From: Planctobacterium sp047947135
GTDB lineage: Bacteria > Pseudomonadota > Gammaproteobacteria > Enterobacterales > Alteromonadaceae
Assembly: GCA_047947135.1 (NCBI GenBank)
Contig: CP170457.1
Span: 3,100,001-3,164,000 of the forward strand
DNA length: 64,000 nucleotides
Direction of reading: 5' to 3'
This document shows, piece by piece, positions 44,591 through 54,434 of the stretch. The position numbers were made by a program, and so were the translations under genes. Below the pieces are notes generated by a model. That model had not been told where the DNA came from. It did no database searches and was given only the letters and a program-made list of their open reading frames with translations. The stretch's first letter is position 1. Every line of letters starts with the position of its first letter.

Positions 44591-46528
44591 ATGACTGGGC
44601 AAACTCTGGCACACATACCTTCGAGCTGGCAGGCACTGGTTCCCGATATTGCATGGGGTACCATTGCCTTGTTCACATTATTTTTAGGTGGTTATTTACT
44701 GGTTATTCCTTTAGTACTAAGTGGCAACCTTGCCTATGGTTGGGCGAGTGTGATTTGCAGTGTACTTGTCTACATTGGTTTTACTATTGGCCATGACGCT
44801 GGGCACGGTGCCATTGTTAAAAGCGGCTCGGCGCTGAAGCCGCTAGAAAATGTTTTGGGCTGGTGCGCTAGCTTGCCGTTGCTTCTTGTGCCTTTTCCGT
44901 TGTTTAAATTGTTGCACGACAGGCACCATGCCTTCACCAATGATCCCTATCGGGACCCAGATTATTGTGAAGAAGGTGGCCGTTGGTATCAGATAATTCT
45001 GCACTGTTTTTATATCCCCATCAGATACTATAAGCTGACTTTTACAACGCTTCGAAGCGATGCCAGCATCCGACGCAAAATTCCTTTAACAATCGCTTAT
45101 GTAGCGCTACTAACAATCACTTTTTCCGCAGCAGTGTTGCTGGGTTATGGCAAAGCAGTTTTGTATCTGATTCTGATACCGAGTTTAGTCGCTTTGTTTG
45201 CGCTGGCGTTGTTTTTCGATTATTTACCTCATCGTCCTCATACCGCTTTGGATCGCTATAACAACGCACGAATCGTACCCAGTAAATTGTTGAATTTGCT
45301 GTTACTGGGGCAAAATTACCATCTGGTACATCATTTGTATCCGAAAGTGCCTTGGTATATGTACCAACGACTGTACCATCTTATCGAACCTGAACTTATT
45401 GCCAACCAAGCGCGAATTGACCGGCTATTTGATCCACAGCACTCTAGCGAGTCCATGCCTGGTACTATTAATCATGTGGCGAAAGTGGTTGGGTTAAAGA
45501 AACTGTGTAAAGGGGTTGTCAGCGTCGAGTTGTTATTACCATCTAACGTGTCTTTTGCCTATCAGGCCGGACAATATATTACGGTCAGTCATTATCTGGC
45601 AGGTGCACTGCACACCCGTTGTTACTCATTGTATGAACCGCCGACATCACACACCCTTAAGATTGCAGTACGCCTCGAGCCTGAAGGATTAATGTCGTCT
45701 TTTATCAACCACCAATTAAAGGTCAACCAAACGCTGATCGTTAAAGGTCCTTTTGGTGATTTTGTTTATCCACCGCAACATTCAAAAGCAGTGAATGGTT
45801 TGACACTTATCGCCGCCGGCAGCGGCATTACCCCGATTATGGCCATCCTAAGGGCAGCACTCAATGGTCAGGATTGCCCCAGTATCAAGCTAATTTACTG
45901 TGCCAGCAATGTCGCCACTATGATGTTTAACACAGAGTTGCAAGACTTATTACAGCAGTACAGCAATCGCCTGACCATTCAGTATGTATTGTCGCAGGAA
46001 AGGACAAGACCAAAACCAATATCGGATGGTATTTCCGTTGTCTGTGGTAAACGTTTAAACAAAGGTCTGTTGCTGGAAGCATTGCAGGAAAATAACAGGC
46101 TGAACCAGACAGAGTCGGAATTCTACCTCTGTGGTCCGGATAGATTGTGCGAAGATGTTTATCAGGCGCTTCGGGAAATAAAGGTCGAGCCGCTGCGTAT
46201 CCACCGGGAACGCTTCCAAACAGTGCAGCAAGCACCCCAAGGCAATGGCCATCAAGTGTTGTTACATCTCATCAATGGTCAAACTGATTCTCTTTCAGTT
46301 GCTTCAAACCAAACCGTTTTGGATGTCGCAAAATCACAGGGCGTAACCATGCAGCATGCTTGTGGTACTGGAACCTGTGGCTCCTGCAAATGCAAAATCA
46401 CTAAGGGCAGGGCGAAACCTATCGCTGATACAGTGCCTGCTATTACCCGAGACGAACAAGCCCTTGGAATAACACTAGCCTGTCAGTGTCAGCCATTGAC
46501 GGAGTTACATCTTCAGGAAATCAGTTAG
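44591..46528 (+). CDS. Fused fatty-acid desaturase, ferredoxin reductase and 2Fe-2S ferredoxin
   Basis: 645 residues. Part 1 (about 1-290) is a membrane di-iron desaturase or hydroxylase with His boxes at 68-72 (HDAGH), 109-113 (HDRHH) and 244-248 (HLVHH). Part 2 (about 295-540) is an FAD/NAD(P) reductase with RCYSLYEPP and AAGSGITPIM. Part 3 (about 550-645) is a plant-type ferredoxin with CGTGTCGSCKC and a distal CQC. All electron-transfer parts for oxygen-dependent lipid or carotenoid oxidation are thus in one chain. Substrate unknown. Confidence 0.9.
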   Translation: MTGQTLAHIPSSWQALVPDIAWGTIALFTLFLGGYLLVIPLVLSGNLAYGWASVICSVLVYIGFTIGHDAGHGAIVKSGSALKPLENVLGWCASLPLLLVPFPLFKLLHDRHHAFTNDPYRDPDYCEEGGRWYQIILHCFYIPIRYYKLTFTTLRSDASIRRKIPLTIAYVALLTITFSAAVLLGYGKAVLYLILIPSLVALFALALFFDYLPHRPHTALDRYNNARIVPSKLLNLLLLGQNYHLVHHLYPKVPWYMYQRLYHLIEPELIANQARIDRLFDPQHSSESMPGTINHVAKVVGLKKLCKGVVSVELLLPSNVSFAYQAGQYITVSHYLAGALHTRCYSLYEPPTSHTLKIAVRLEPEGLMSSFINHQLKVNQTLIVKGPFGDFVYPPQHSKAVNGLTLIAAGSGITPIMAILRAALNGQDCPSIKLIYCASNVATMMFNTELQDLLQQYSNRLTIQYVLSQERTRPKPISDGISVVCGKRLNKGLLLEALQENNRLNQTESEFYLCGPDRLCEDVYQALREIKVEPLRIHRERFQTVQQAPQGNGHQVLLHLINGQTDSLSVASNQTVLDVAKSQGVTMQHACGTGTCGSCKCKITKGRAKPIADTVPAITRDEQALGITLACQCQPLTELHLQEIS

Positions 46529-46540
46529 TTTTGATGAGTT

Positions 46541-47800
46541 TCAATTGGTGATCCCATTGATAACATACCTTAGCGCAGGGTCGCTGCCATTGAGAAAGTC
46601 TTCCTGTGTAAATGGCGTCAATGCATCAGGAGTGAATGTTTCGACGTCTACCGGGCTGACTGCCAGATAATTTGTGGCCATATACAAGCTATTTAAACTG
46701 CCTGACAGGCTGTAGCCAATGACATGTGAATAACTGTTGGGCTTGCCGCCGGTTGGCATGCCGATAAAGGTGGCATTGGTTGAATCGAGAAAGCTGTAGG
46801 TTGTGCCCACGCCAGAAGAAAAGGTATGGCGACCAGTAATCACAAATAACCTGTCCTCTTGATTAAATTCTGTATCAGCCAGATAGTCGATAACAGGTAA
46901 AAAGTGGTTGATCCTACCGCCGTGATTAAAACGAAGATCGACTGCGACTTTTTGGGGTTGGTGGGAGCCAATCAATTCCGCAAGATCGTTAACAAAGGCG
47001 GTCAGCGGATAACCGCTGATATCAAAACAACTGTTATATTGAATAAACAGGACATCATCTGTCATCGTGGCCCAGTAGTTGTCTGTTTGTTGAGCATAAA
47101 CTGGCTCCGTCGAACGGGTTGACTCGATGGAGGTCCATTCAGGCTGATAAAGGCTGGAGATAAGTTCCTGTGATTGATTCCCGTTACCGTCAACAAAGGT
47201 GAATGCGGCCGATTCTGCGCTAGCAATAGAGCCTTCATGAGCTAACAATTCAGCGTATTTTAGAAATCGCGGTGATAACGCATCTTTCCAATGCGGGTTT
47301 TCATACGCAAGGTATTGCATCGCCGTATCCTGCATATCGATAGTGGCTATACCATCAATACTGAGCAGTTCCTGACCTAATAAATGCTGATAGTCATCCG
47401 TCGCTTTAGTCACTATGGCACGTTCACCGACCCACCAAACTTCAACCGGGAATGTTAACAAGCTTGGCTCATGCATGATCATATAGGTATGCTGATCGCC
47501 GATGGTGGCAACCAGCTTTGTTGATTCCAAACGAAATTCGATATCCGATAAGGTGTTTGCAGACTGGCGCAATGTTTCTACGTCGTTATCAAATTCCGTT
47601 TCTGAGCGTTTAAAAAACAGGTTAGGGTGGCGAGCTTTTAGTTCTCCCTGAATAAAGTCTAATTCTGCTTGTTTATAGTCAGTCGCTGGAGATGATTCTG
47701 GAGGTAAAGGCAATGAACCTGTGCTGTTATTGTTACCGCCTCCCCCACATGCCGTAATGGCGCCGATAAAAAAGATTATAATGAGTTGTCTAAAATGCAT
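46541..47800 (-). CDS. S41 (tail-specific) peptidase-like lipoprotein
   Basis: 419 residues. The signal sequence ends in a lipobox (ITACGGGG). The C-terminal half has the S41 fold with KVAVDLRFNHGG and the nucleophile region GRHTFSSGV. An N-terminal helical domain precedes it (about 40-140). It is probably a periplasmic lipoprotein peptidase; substrate unknown. It is convergent with the desaturase gene, with only 12 bases between stops. Confidence 0.85.
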   Translation of the reverse strand: MHFRQLIIIFFIGAITACGGGGNNNSTGSLPLPPESSPATDYKQAELDFIQGELKARHPNLFFKRSETEFDNDVETLRQSANTLSDIEFRLESTKLVATIGDQHTYMIMHEPSLLTFPVEVWWVGERAIVTKATDDYQHLLGQELLSIDGIATIDMQDTAMQYLAYENPHWKDALSPRFLKYAELLAHEGSIASAESAAFTFVDGNGNQSQELISSLYQPEWTSIESTRSTEPVYAQQTDNYWATMTDDVLFIQYNSCFDISGYPLTAFVNDLAELIGSHQPQKVAVDLRFNHGGRINHFLPVIDYLADTEFNQEDRLFVITGRHTFSSGVGTTYSFLDSTNATFIGMPTGGKPNSYSHVIGYSLSGSLNSLYMATNYLAVSPVDVETFTPDALTPFTQEDFLNGSDPALRYVINGITN

Positions 47801-48009
47801 GTGCGTCTTCTCAGTCCTTAATTATTATCCATAAGTCATCCAGAAATACTGCCATTCCAGAGAGAACCTCAGTGATATCAACGCCAATGAACATTGCATC
47901 TAAAAACTGATGCTAAGAGGTCAATATTTATTGGGGTTGGCGTAATCTAATCTGGCATAATGGTGTGCAACAGGCAACATCGCGTAATAATAAAAAATAT
48001 TCAACTGCC

Positions 48010-49206
48010 ATGTCATATACTGAACGACCTACAACGTTATTCAAATTATTTTTTATTTTCCTTCGTCTTGGTTGTACGTCCTTTGGTGGACCAATAGCGC
48101 ACCTCAGCTATTTTCGTCAGGAGTTTGTCAATCAGCGGAGCTGGATCAGTGACAGTGAATACACCAGTTTGGTAGCGTTAAGTCAGTTTTTGCCTGGTCC
48201 CGCCAGCAGTCAGGTGGGGCTTGGGCTTGGTTTACGTTTTGCTGGCTATGCCGGAGCCGCAGTTGCGTTCATTGGCTTTACCTTACCATCCGTCCTGTTG
48301 CTGATTCTATTTGCGTTAAATGTTGATTTTATTACTGAATCTGTCGGTAGTGGCTGGCTACAGGGACTTAAGCTCGTGGCGGTTGCTGTTGTAGCTCAGG
48401 CCCTTTTGGGGATGGCCAAAAGCTTTTGCACAACACGATTGGGTGCCACTATCGCCATCATCACCTGCTCTTTGGTGCTACTCATTCCATCTGTCTACAT
48501 TCAGGTGATCTGTATTGTTTTAGCGGGAGTTATTGCTTATGCAATCGCTCCTGACTCAACATCCTCGGAGCCTGATTCAGCGCAAACAACAGCAACAGGA
48601 AACATGATCACCTGGGGTTGTTTAGGTCTGTTTTTGGTGTTGTTGTTATTGTTGCCTGTGATGTCCCAGATGATGCCTTATCCCGTAGTTGAATTAATTG
48701 AAAAATTTTATCGTTCAGGGGCGCTAGTGTTTGGTGGTGGGCATGTAGTCTTGCCTTTGCTGCAAAATGAGGTGGTGATCGCTGGCATGGTGGGTCAGGA
48801 ACGTTTTCTTGCTGGCTATGGCGCTGCGCAAGCTGTTCCGGGGCCACTTTTTACTTTTGCTGCCTATCTCGGCGCGGCAAATCAACTCGCTCCCAATGGC
48901 TGGAGCGGCGGATTTATCGCTGTCGCTGCTATTTTCCTGCCTGCCTGGCTGCTGTTATTAGGCGCGTTACCCATTTGGCAACAACTGCAACATAATCAAC
49001 ATATGAAAAAGGCGCTGATTGGTATCAACGCCAGTGTCGTTGGTTTGCTACTGGCGGCGTTTTACGATCCTATCTGGACCAGTTCTGTGAACAGTGCCCC
49101 TGCATTTATCCTGGCCGCAGGGGCGCTGCTCGCTTTGTTAAAATGGCAGGCACCACCAACATTGATTGTGATTGTTCTGCCAATTGTGGCGTCTTTGGTA
49201 CTTTGA
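48010..49206 (+). CDS. chrA: Chromate transporter family (ChrA)
   Basis: About 398 residues from ATG 48010; a GTG at 47965 in frame would add 15. It is a two-domain CHR protein: RLGCTSFGGPIAHLSYFR and LSQFLPGPASSQVG in the first half, and the second-half counterparts GGGHVVLPLL and AQAVPGPLFTFA. The family exports chromate from the cytosol by proton exchange, though some members carry other anions. Confidence 0.92.
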   Translation: MSYTERPTTLFKLFFIFLRLGCTSFGGPIAHLSYFRQEFVNQRSWISDSEYTSLVALSQFLPGPASSQVGLGLGLRFAGYAGAAVAFIGFTLPSVLLLILFALNVDFITESVGSGWLQGLKLVAVAVVAQALLGMAKSFCTTRLGATIAIITCSLVLLIPSVYIQVICIVLAGVIAYAIAPDSTSSEPDSAQTTATGNMITWGCLGLFLVLLLLLPVMSQMMPYPVVELIEKFYRSGALVFGGGHVVLPLLQNEVVIAGMVGQERFLAGYGAAQAVPGPLFTFAAYLGAANQLAPNGWSGGFIAVAAIFLPAWLLLLGALPIWQQLQHNQHMKKALIGINASVVGLLLAAFYDPIWTSSVNSAPAFILAAGALLALLKWQAPPTLIVIVLPIVASLVL

Positions 49207-49227
49207 CTTGTTTTTAACAACCCAACT

Positions 49228-51237
49228 TTAAACCACCCAACCCAGTGTTTGTGCTTTCTCATAGGCCAATTCCGGGATACTTTGGGCGATAAAATGATGA
49301 TGTAAAATCATCACCCCCAACACGTGGTTTAGTACCGCATCAATTTGAACTTTATCCGCGTCCGGGGTGTCAGGGCTTTCCTGTTTAGTCATCAGTAACT
49401 GCAGGTATTCCCAGTCAATAAGCTGCGCATTTTCCATTTTTTCCTTAGAAGCATACTTATCCAGCAACGCTTTTAATTTTTTCCATTTTGCATCATCGGT
49501 ATGGGCCGGTGGTGCCATAAAGGCAAACTTTTCGCGTTTATAAAGCGTTTCTGGCAAAACGCCTTTCATGGCTTCCCGCAAAACGTATTTTTCTTTGTTG
49601 CCTTTGATGCGCATTTCCGGCGGTACTTTGCAGGCAAATTCCGCCAGTTCATGATCTAAAAATGCCGGTCGGGCTTCCATGGAATTCGCCATATCGACAC
49701 GGTCACCACCCCAGGTAAGGATCTGTCCTTCCAGCATGGTTTTTATCCACACATACTGGGCCTTATCCAAAGGATGTCGGTTTTCTAAAAATCCTTCATC
49801 AAGTCGGTCTGCAATGGCCTCACCCGGTTGATAATGTTCGATTTCGCTGCGACGGGCAGGGTGGATAAGGTTTTTCGCGTACTCAGAACATCCCAGCCAG
49901 GGTTGCAGACAACTCGGCGTAAAGCCGACTTTGTCATTGATGTGGGGAGAGTCGTATTCATCTTTGGGTAACATGGCCCCGCTAAACAACTTATTGTTCG
50001 TTTCCAGCGTTTCTCGCCAGGCTTTGGTCTGCGCCTCATCAAGCCCTTCAAGACCATGCAGAAACATGTCCTTTCTGAATGCCGGATAACCACCAAACAG
50101 TTCGTCTGAGCCTTCCCCGGTCAACACGACTTTATAATTTACGTGTCGCACATGCTGACTCATCATCAATTTGGCTACCGCCAGTGTGTTGTAGATAGTA
50201 CGCTCGGTATGCCATATCGTGCGGGAGAAATTGTCGTACAACAGGTCAGCATTAAGCTCCAGAATATCCTGATCAGCATTGATACTTTCTGCCATTTCCG
50301 TGGCGATAACGGCTTCATCATAGGCTTTGTTATCAAAGCTGATGGTAAACGCTTTCAGTCGTTCCTGAGAGTAACTGGAGGCAAGCCCCAGAATTGCACA
50401 GGAGTCTATTCCACCCGATAAATAACAGCCAACAGGCACATCGGCGTTGAGGCGCAATTGTACTGCTTCCAGTAACTTTTCGCGCACGCCATTGATGTAA
50501 AATTCAGGCGGGTATTCTTCACGTTCGCCAATTTCAGGAAAGTCCATATCCCAGTATTTTGTGGTTTCTACCTGTAACTGGCAGTGTTTACGTGTGATTT
50601 TCAGCATATGACCGGGTTCAACTTGCTGAATGCCTTTAAACGCAGTGGTCCCTGGTACCATCACCTGTATAAGCTGGTGAAATAAACCTTTGGTGTCCAA
50701 CTCTGGGGTGACATCTGGATGTGCCAATACCACCTTTACTTCTGAACCGAATACCAGTTCGTTGTCGGTCATGGTCCAGTACAGGGGTTTGATACCAAAC
50801 CGGTCTCGTACCAGGTACATGGCATCTTCGTCTGCGTCATACAAGGCAAATGAAAACTCGCCTCGCAACATTTTTAAGGTTTCATCTATGCCATAGCTAC
50901 GATACAGATGAGGCACAATCTCGGAGTCACTTTTGGTATGAAAATGTTTACCAGCAGCTTCTAAATTACTGCGGATAAACTGGTAGTTATAAAACTCGCC
51001 ATTATGCACGAACATGGAGCGTTTATCGTCCATCAGGAAGGGTTGTCGACCACGCTCCTCATCCAAGTCGATAATCGATAGACGGGCATGGGCCATCCCG
51101 ACACCCATCGCCGCCGGGTTGCAATAACCATAATTGTCCGGACCGCGATGATGCATAATAGCAGCCATATTAACTAGGGTTTGTGGGTTAATATGGTCTG
51201 AAGAAGCGCGTGTAAAGATACCCGCAATTCCACACAT
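49228..51237 (-). CDS. asnB: Glutamine-dependent asparagine synthetase
   Basis: 669 residues. Cys2 (MCGIAGIF) is the glutaminase nucleophile. The synthetase domain has the ATP-loop CYLSGGIDSCAIL and later TGEGSDELFGGYP. It makes asparagine from aspartate, glutamine and ATP, or a related amidation. It ends a probable five-gene operon starting at 54349, with a 76-base gap to the carbamoyltransferase paralogue. The length is above the about 555 of Escherichia coli AsnB, with long insertions in the C-terminal half. Confidence 0.92.
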   Translation of the reverse strand: MCGIAGIFTRASSDHINPQTLVNMAAIMHHRGPDNYGYCNPAAMGVGMAHARLSIIDLDEERGRQPFLMDDKRSMFVHNGEFYNYQFIRSNLEAAGKHFHTKSDSEIVPHLYRSYGIDETLKMLRGEFSFALYDADEDAMYLVRDRFGIKPLYWTMTDNELVFGSEVKVVLAHPDVTPELDTKGLFHQLIQVMVPGTTAFKGIQQVEPGHMLKITRKHCQLQVETTKYWDMDFPEIGEREEYPPEFYINGVREKLLEAVQLRLNADVPVGCYLSGGIDSCAILGLASSYSQERLKAFTISFDNKAYDEAVIATEMAESINADQDILELNADLLYDNFSRTIWHTERTIYNTLAVAKLMMSQHVRHVNYKVVLTGEGSDELFGGYPAFRKDMFLHGLEGLDEAQTKAWRETLETNNKLFSGAMLPKDEYDSPHINDKVGFTPSCLQPWLGCSEYAKNLIHPARRSEIEHYQPGEAIADRLDEGFLENRHPLDKAQYVWIKTMLEGQILTWGGDRVDMANSMEARPAFLDHELAEFACKVPPEMRIKGNKEKYVLREAMKGVLPETLYKREKFAFMAPPAHTDDAKWKKLKALLDKYASKEKMENAQLIDWEYLQLLMTKQESPDTPDADKVQIDAVLNHVLGVMILHHHFIAQSIPELAYEKAQTLGWVV

Positions 51238-51313
51238 AAACTTTACTCCTGCTCAATAGTCTGACTAAAACATTACCTATTGCAAAGTAGGCAAATACAG
51301 TGATTGTGCCTGG

Positions 51314-52387
51314 TTAAACGATATCCAGTACACGTTCGGCCCGCCTCACCAGACAGGTGAGTAAAGCCTGCCGCAGAAATACTGCACCTCTGGCCTGTGC
51401 GAAGTACCAATTGTGTACGGTATCATCCAAATCACTGGATAATTCTTCGCCTCGCGCCAACGGATGCATAATGATGGCGTTCTCTTTTAGTGGCGAATTG
51501 GAGTTAATGCAGTATTTCATGCCATATTCCTGAAAAGTTTCGCCTTCCCAGGCAATGGCGTTGATATACACGACGTCGGCTTCCGGCAATACAGCATCAA
51601 GATCATCACTGGTATCGATGCGTAATCCCGCTTCCTCTAACTGTTTAAGCTGGCCTTCACAAAACAATTCATCTTTGGGCTGATCACTGACAATGGTGAT
51701 TTTGTCGATGATTTCCGGAAAGATAACAAACAGCTTTAACAGTGAGCGCACTGTCCGCATGATACGTGGGATGCCAATAATACAGAGATTGACTTTATTG
51801 AAGTCATCGCCTGCAATTAATGCGGGTTGCCATTTGAGAATAGTGTATAAATCAGCAAGTGCCTGAGTCGGGTGTTCATCGGTGCCATTGCCGGCATTGA
51901 TAATGGGAATACGCAAGGCATTCATCATTTCAATCACTGACTTTTCATTGGTGTCCCGAAGGACCACACAATCACCGTAATTGTTAAACATCTCACCGAT
52001 GTCCGTTAATGATTCCCCTTTGGCGATCCCGGTAGTAGAGCGATCCGTGATAGACATTATATCGCCACCGAGTCGGTGCCAGGCACTTTCAAAAGACAGG
52101 CGCGTGCGGGTGCTGGGTTCATAAAAGGCTGAAATCAGAATTTTACCCTGCAACGAAGTATTAAAACGGTCTGGATTGGCTTCGTATTTTGCCGCCAATC
52201 GGAACAGTTGCAGCAAGGTATCGCGATCAAACTGATCTGCACTGCAGATATGTTGGTTAGTTAGCTTAGCCAGATGTTCACCATCTTCCACGATGGCTCT
52301 CAGCAGACTTTTCGGGTGGGCACAACCGTAAACATCAGGCCTGTTTCGGCTGAAGTGGATCACATTTTCGAGTTCAGAATCTACCAT
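51314..52387 (-). CDS. Aspartate/ornithine carbamoyltransferase paralogue, altered amino-acid site
   Basis: 357 residues. Carbamoyl-phosphate site motifs are kept: STRTR (92-96), Lys123 in KGES, HPTQ (172-175), Arg211 in RTVRSL and HPLAR (308-312). In the segment equal to Escherichia coli PyrB Arg229-x-Gln231, this protein reads Ala277-Ile-Ala279, so the side chains that bind aspartate appear lost. It is therefore probably not a normal pyrimidine enzyme but a carbamoyltransferase for another acceptor, or run backwards. The start codon overlaps the stop of the small membrane peptide gene. Confidence 0.8.
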   Translation of the reverse strand: MVDSELENVIHFSRNRPDVYGCAHPKSLLRAIVEDGEHLAKLTNQHICSADQFDRDTLLQLFRLAAKYEANPDRFNTSLQGKILISAFYEPSTRTRLSFESAWHRLGGDIMSITDRSTTGIAKGESLTDIGEMFNNYGDCVVLRDTNEKSVIEMMNALRIPIINAGNGTDEHPTQALADLYTILKWQPALIAGDDFNKVNLCIIGIPRIMRTVRSLLKLFVIFPEIIDKITIVSDQPKDELFCEGQLKQLEEAGLRIDTSDDLDAVLPEADVVYINAIAWEGETFQEYGMKYCINSNSPLKENAIIMHPLARGEELSSDLDDTVHNWYFAQARGAVFLRQALLTCLVRRAERVLDIV

Positions 52388-52503
52388 AATGTTTTTCCAT
52401 GTAAGTCTTTTATTAGATTTATTATCAAGACGATTGGTATCACAGCCGCTACAGCCGTGGCGATGAGAACCAGCAGAGATAACAACAGTACGCCAACGTA
52501 CAT
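52381..52503 (-). CDS. 40-residue membrane peptide between symporter and carbamoyltransferase
   Basis: Starts with MYVGVLLLSLLVLI and ends NLIKDLHGKTLW, with one or two hydrophobic spans and a short basic tail. The ATG lies one base after the symporter stop. Its TAG overlaps the ATG of the carbamoyltransferase gene, so all three are translationally coupled. It may be an accessory subunit of the SSS transporter, as known for some other members of that family. Too small for ordinary gene calls. Confidence 0.65.
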   Translation of the reverse strand: MYVGVLLLSLLVLIATAVAAVIPIVLIINLIKDLHGKTLW

Positions 52504-52504
52504 T

Positions 52505-53920
52505 TTAACGTCCTCGTAATTGGTCCCAGTCATAAGCAACAGGGAATGCGTGTATTGCAATGCGACAAATCACCAGAGAAATGACACACGCCGTTATGGC
52601 AGCCACATAAAAACCCACCATAAAATAAGCTACCAAACCTAATGCTGTGCCGAAGAACATCGCCAGGCCAGCGAATTTACCGCTGAGTCGCGTATCGTAT
52701 AAGCCAAACACAATTGGCCAGATGGTGGATGCCACAAATGCGCCAGTGAAGTTGAGTAACGCACCCAGTGTTGCGAGTTTAAAGGACGCCAGAATCCAGG
52801 CGACAATCCCCAAAACAACAACAATAGTTTTGTTGGCCAGCAACAAATGGTTGTCTGACGCGTCAGGTTGTAGCAGTTTTTTATAGATATCCTGAGTGAA
52901 CAGGTCTGAGGTAGCCGCCAGTAAGGAGTCCATACTGGACGCCAATGCCGCAAACACAATAATAAACACAAACACCGCACCAGCACTTCCCAGCAGTTTT
53001 GCTGCCACTAGCGGTCCAACCATATCTGCGCTAGGCGGCACAATATCCAGTGACATGGCAGCCAGGGCAATAAACCCAGTAACAATAGGAATGGGTAACC
53101 ACATTAACCCGGCCCACAAATAAGCTTTTTTGCCTATGCCGTTGGCAAACGCATAGGCTCGGGACCACCAGACGTTGCTGTGGAAAATCTCACCAATACC
53201 AAAAAACACATTATTAAAGAAAAACATGATGGCGGCAGGGAACAGCAGATTGAGTAATTCTGGTTGTTGCACTTCAATATTCTGATGAATCGTTGAAAAA
53301 CCCACTTGATCAATACACACCACCGCAATGATGACTACTCCGACAATGATAATGATGGTCTGAATAAAGTCAGTGGCGATAACGGCTTTTAAACCACCCA
53401 GCAAGGTGTAACCAACACAGATGATCAGAATGGCAGACATGCCGGTCAGGTAAGACAGTTCTGACAATGCCGATAACAACAAGCCGCCGGCCATGGCCAG
53501 ACTGACTAACCAGCCAAGGGCATAACACAAAGAGATGATCAAAAATATCCACCAGGCTGGTTTACCAAAGCGGGCAAACATAAAATCGCCGCTGGTGAAG
53601 CCACTGGGCATCAGGGTTTTAATACGTGCGGCCAGCGGGGCAAAGAGGATCAACCCCAACGCTGCCATGCTGTAGCCCAGCATGCCCCAGATACCAAACT
53701 GATAAGTTAATTGTGGTGCTACCAGTGTGGTATTACTGGTAATCCAGGTGGCCATAGCAGTGGCAGTGGCAAAGGCAAAACCGACGTTTCGCCCAGCTAG
53801 CGCGTGGTCAGTGATTGATTTATTACCTCTGCCAAGTAACCAGCCCCAGAGTAGCCAGAAGACACCAAACGCAACGAGGATGATCAGTGCCGTGGCACCA
53901 GAAATCTGAAATTCGTTCAT
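52505..53920 (-). CDS. Sodium:solute symporter (SSS family)
   Basis: 471 residues, about 13 membrane helices. SSS features include TSNTTLVAPQLTYQFGIWG in helix 2, GLKAVIATDFIQTIIII in the middle and FAALASSMDSLLAATSD near the sodium site. It takes up an organic solute with sodium. Gene context (carbamoylase, carbamoyltransferase paralogue, asparagine synthetase) points to a ureido or N-carbamoyl compound, a purine/pyrimidine breakdown product or an amino acid; this is inference. Confidence 0.92.
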   Translation of the reverse strand: MNEFQISGATALIILVAFGVFWLLWGWLLGRGNKSITDHALAGRNVGFAFATATAMATWITSNTTLVAPQLTYQFGIWGMLGYSMAALGLILFAPLAARIKTLMPSGFTSGDFMFARFGKPAWWIFLIISLCYALGWLVSLAMAGGLLLSALSELSYLTGMSAILIICVGYTLLGGLKAVIATDFIQTIIIIVGVVIIAVVCIDQVGFSTIHQNIEVQQPELLNLLFPAAIMFFFNNVFFGIGEIFHSNVWWSRAYAFANGIGKKAYLWAGLMWLPIPIVTGFIALAAMSLDIVPPSADMVGPLVAAKLLGSAGAVFVFIIVFAALASSMDSLLAATSDLFTQDIYKKLLQPDASDNHLLLANKTIVVVLGIVAWILASFKLATLGALLNFTGAFVASTIWPIVFGLYDTRLSGKFAGLAMFFGTALGLVAYFMVGFYVAAITACVISLVICRIAIHAFPVAYDWDQLRGR

Positions 53921-53926
53921 AATTCG

Positions 53927-54349
53927 TTAGCCATTTCTCGGGTCAGGAGAAATACCTTCCAGGCGAGAATATTGCCGCAGCAATATAATTAAATAGGCGA
54001 AAACCGCCAAACCGATAATAAATAAGCTAAATGCAATATTGAGGGGGTAGTGTTCAACCGTAAGGCGCATATCAACGAGTTGCATTTCTCCCGTGCTTCT
54101 ATTCTTCCCATAGAACTCATAATGACCGTTGGGGAGTCCTGAGATAGTAAGATGTTGACCTTGGGTGAGTGGATACACGTAAGACTCGCTTCCTTGCAAC
54201 AGCACCAGATGAGAAAACTCAGCAAAGTCGTCCTGCCAGACAATTTTCTGGAATCCCTCGCGGCTATTCAAAGTCTGCGCAGAGGCGGGCTGAGCAAAAA
54301 AGTAACTCAGTAAAATTACCAGCAGTAAAAGGCACTTTGCGTTTTGCAT
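53927..54349 (-). CDS. Small exported protein with C-terminal membrane helix
   Basis: 140 residues. A signal peptide (ending QPASAQT) is followed by a beta-rich domain of about 70 residues with a motif HYEFYGKN, then a membrane helix (about 106-126) and a short cytosolic tail. It ends six bases before the symporter start, and is therefore the likely first gene of that operon. Possibly a periplasmic helper of the transporter; not recognised. Confidence 0.7.
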   Translation of the reverse strand: MQNAKCLLLLVILLSYFFAQPASAQTLNSREGFQKIVWQDDFAEFSHLVLLQGSESYVYPLTQGQHLTISGLPNGHYEFYGKNRSTGEMQLVDMRLTVEHYPLNIAFSLFIIGLAVFAYLIILLRQYSRLEGISPDPRNG

Positions 54350-54434
54350 CGGTCCTTACCGTAATTAATTTGAATACAACGTATCAAAGGTTAGAATTAT
54401 ATTCAAATGTGTAGCGAAAAATTGCAGGTGTTTT

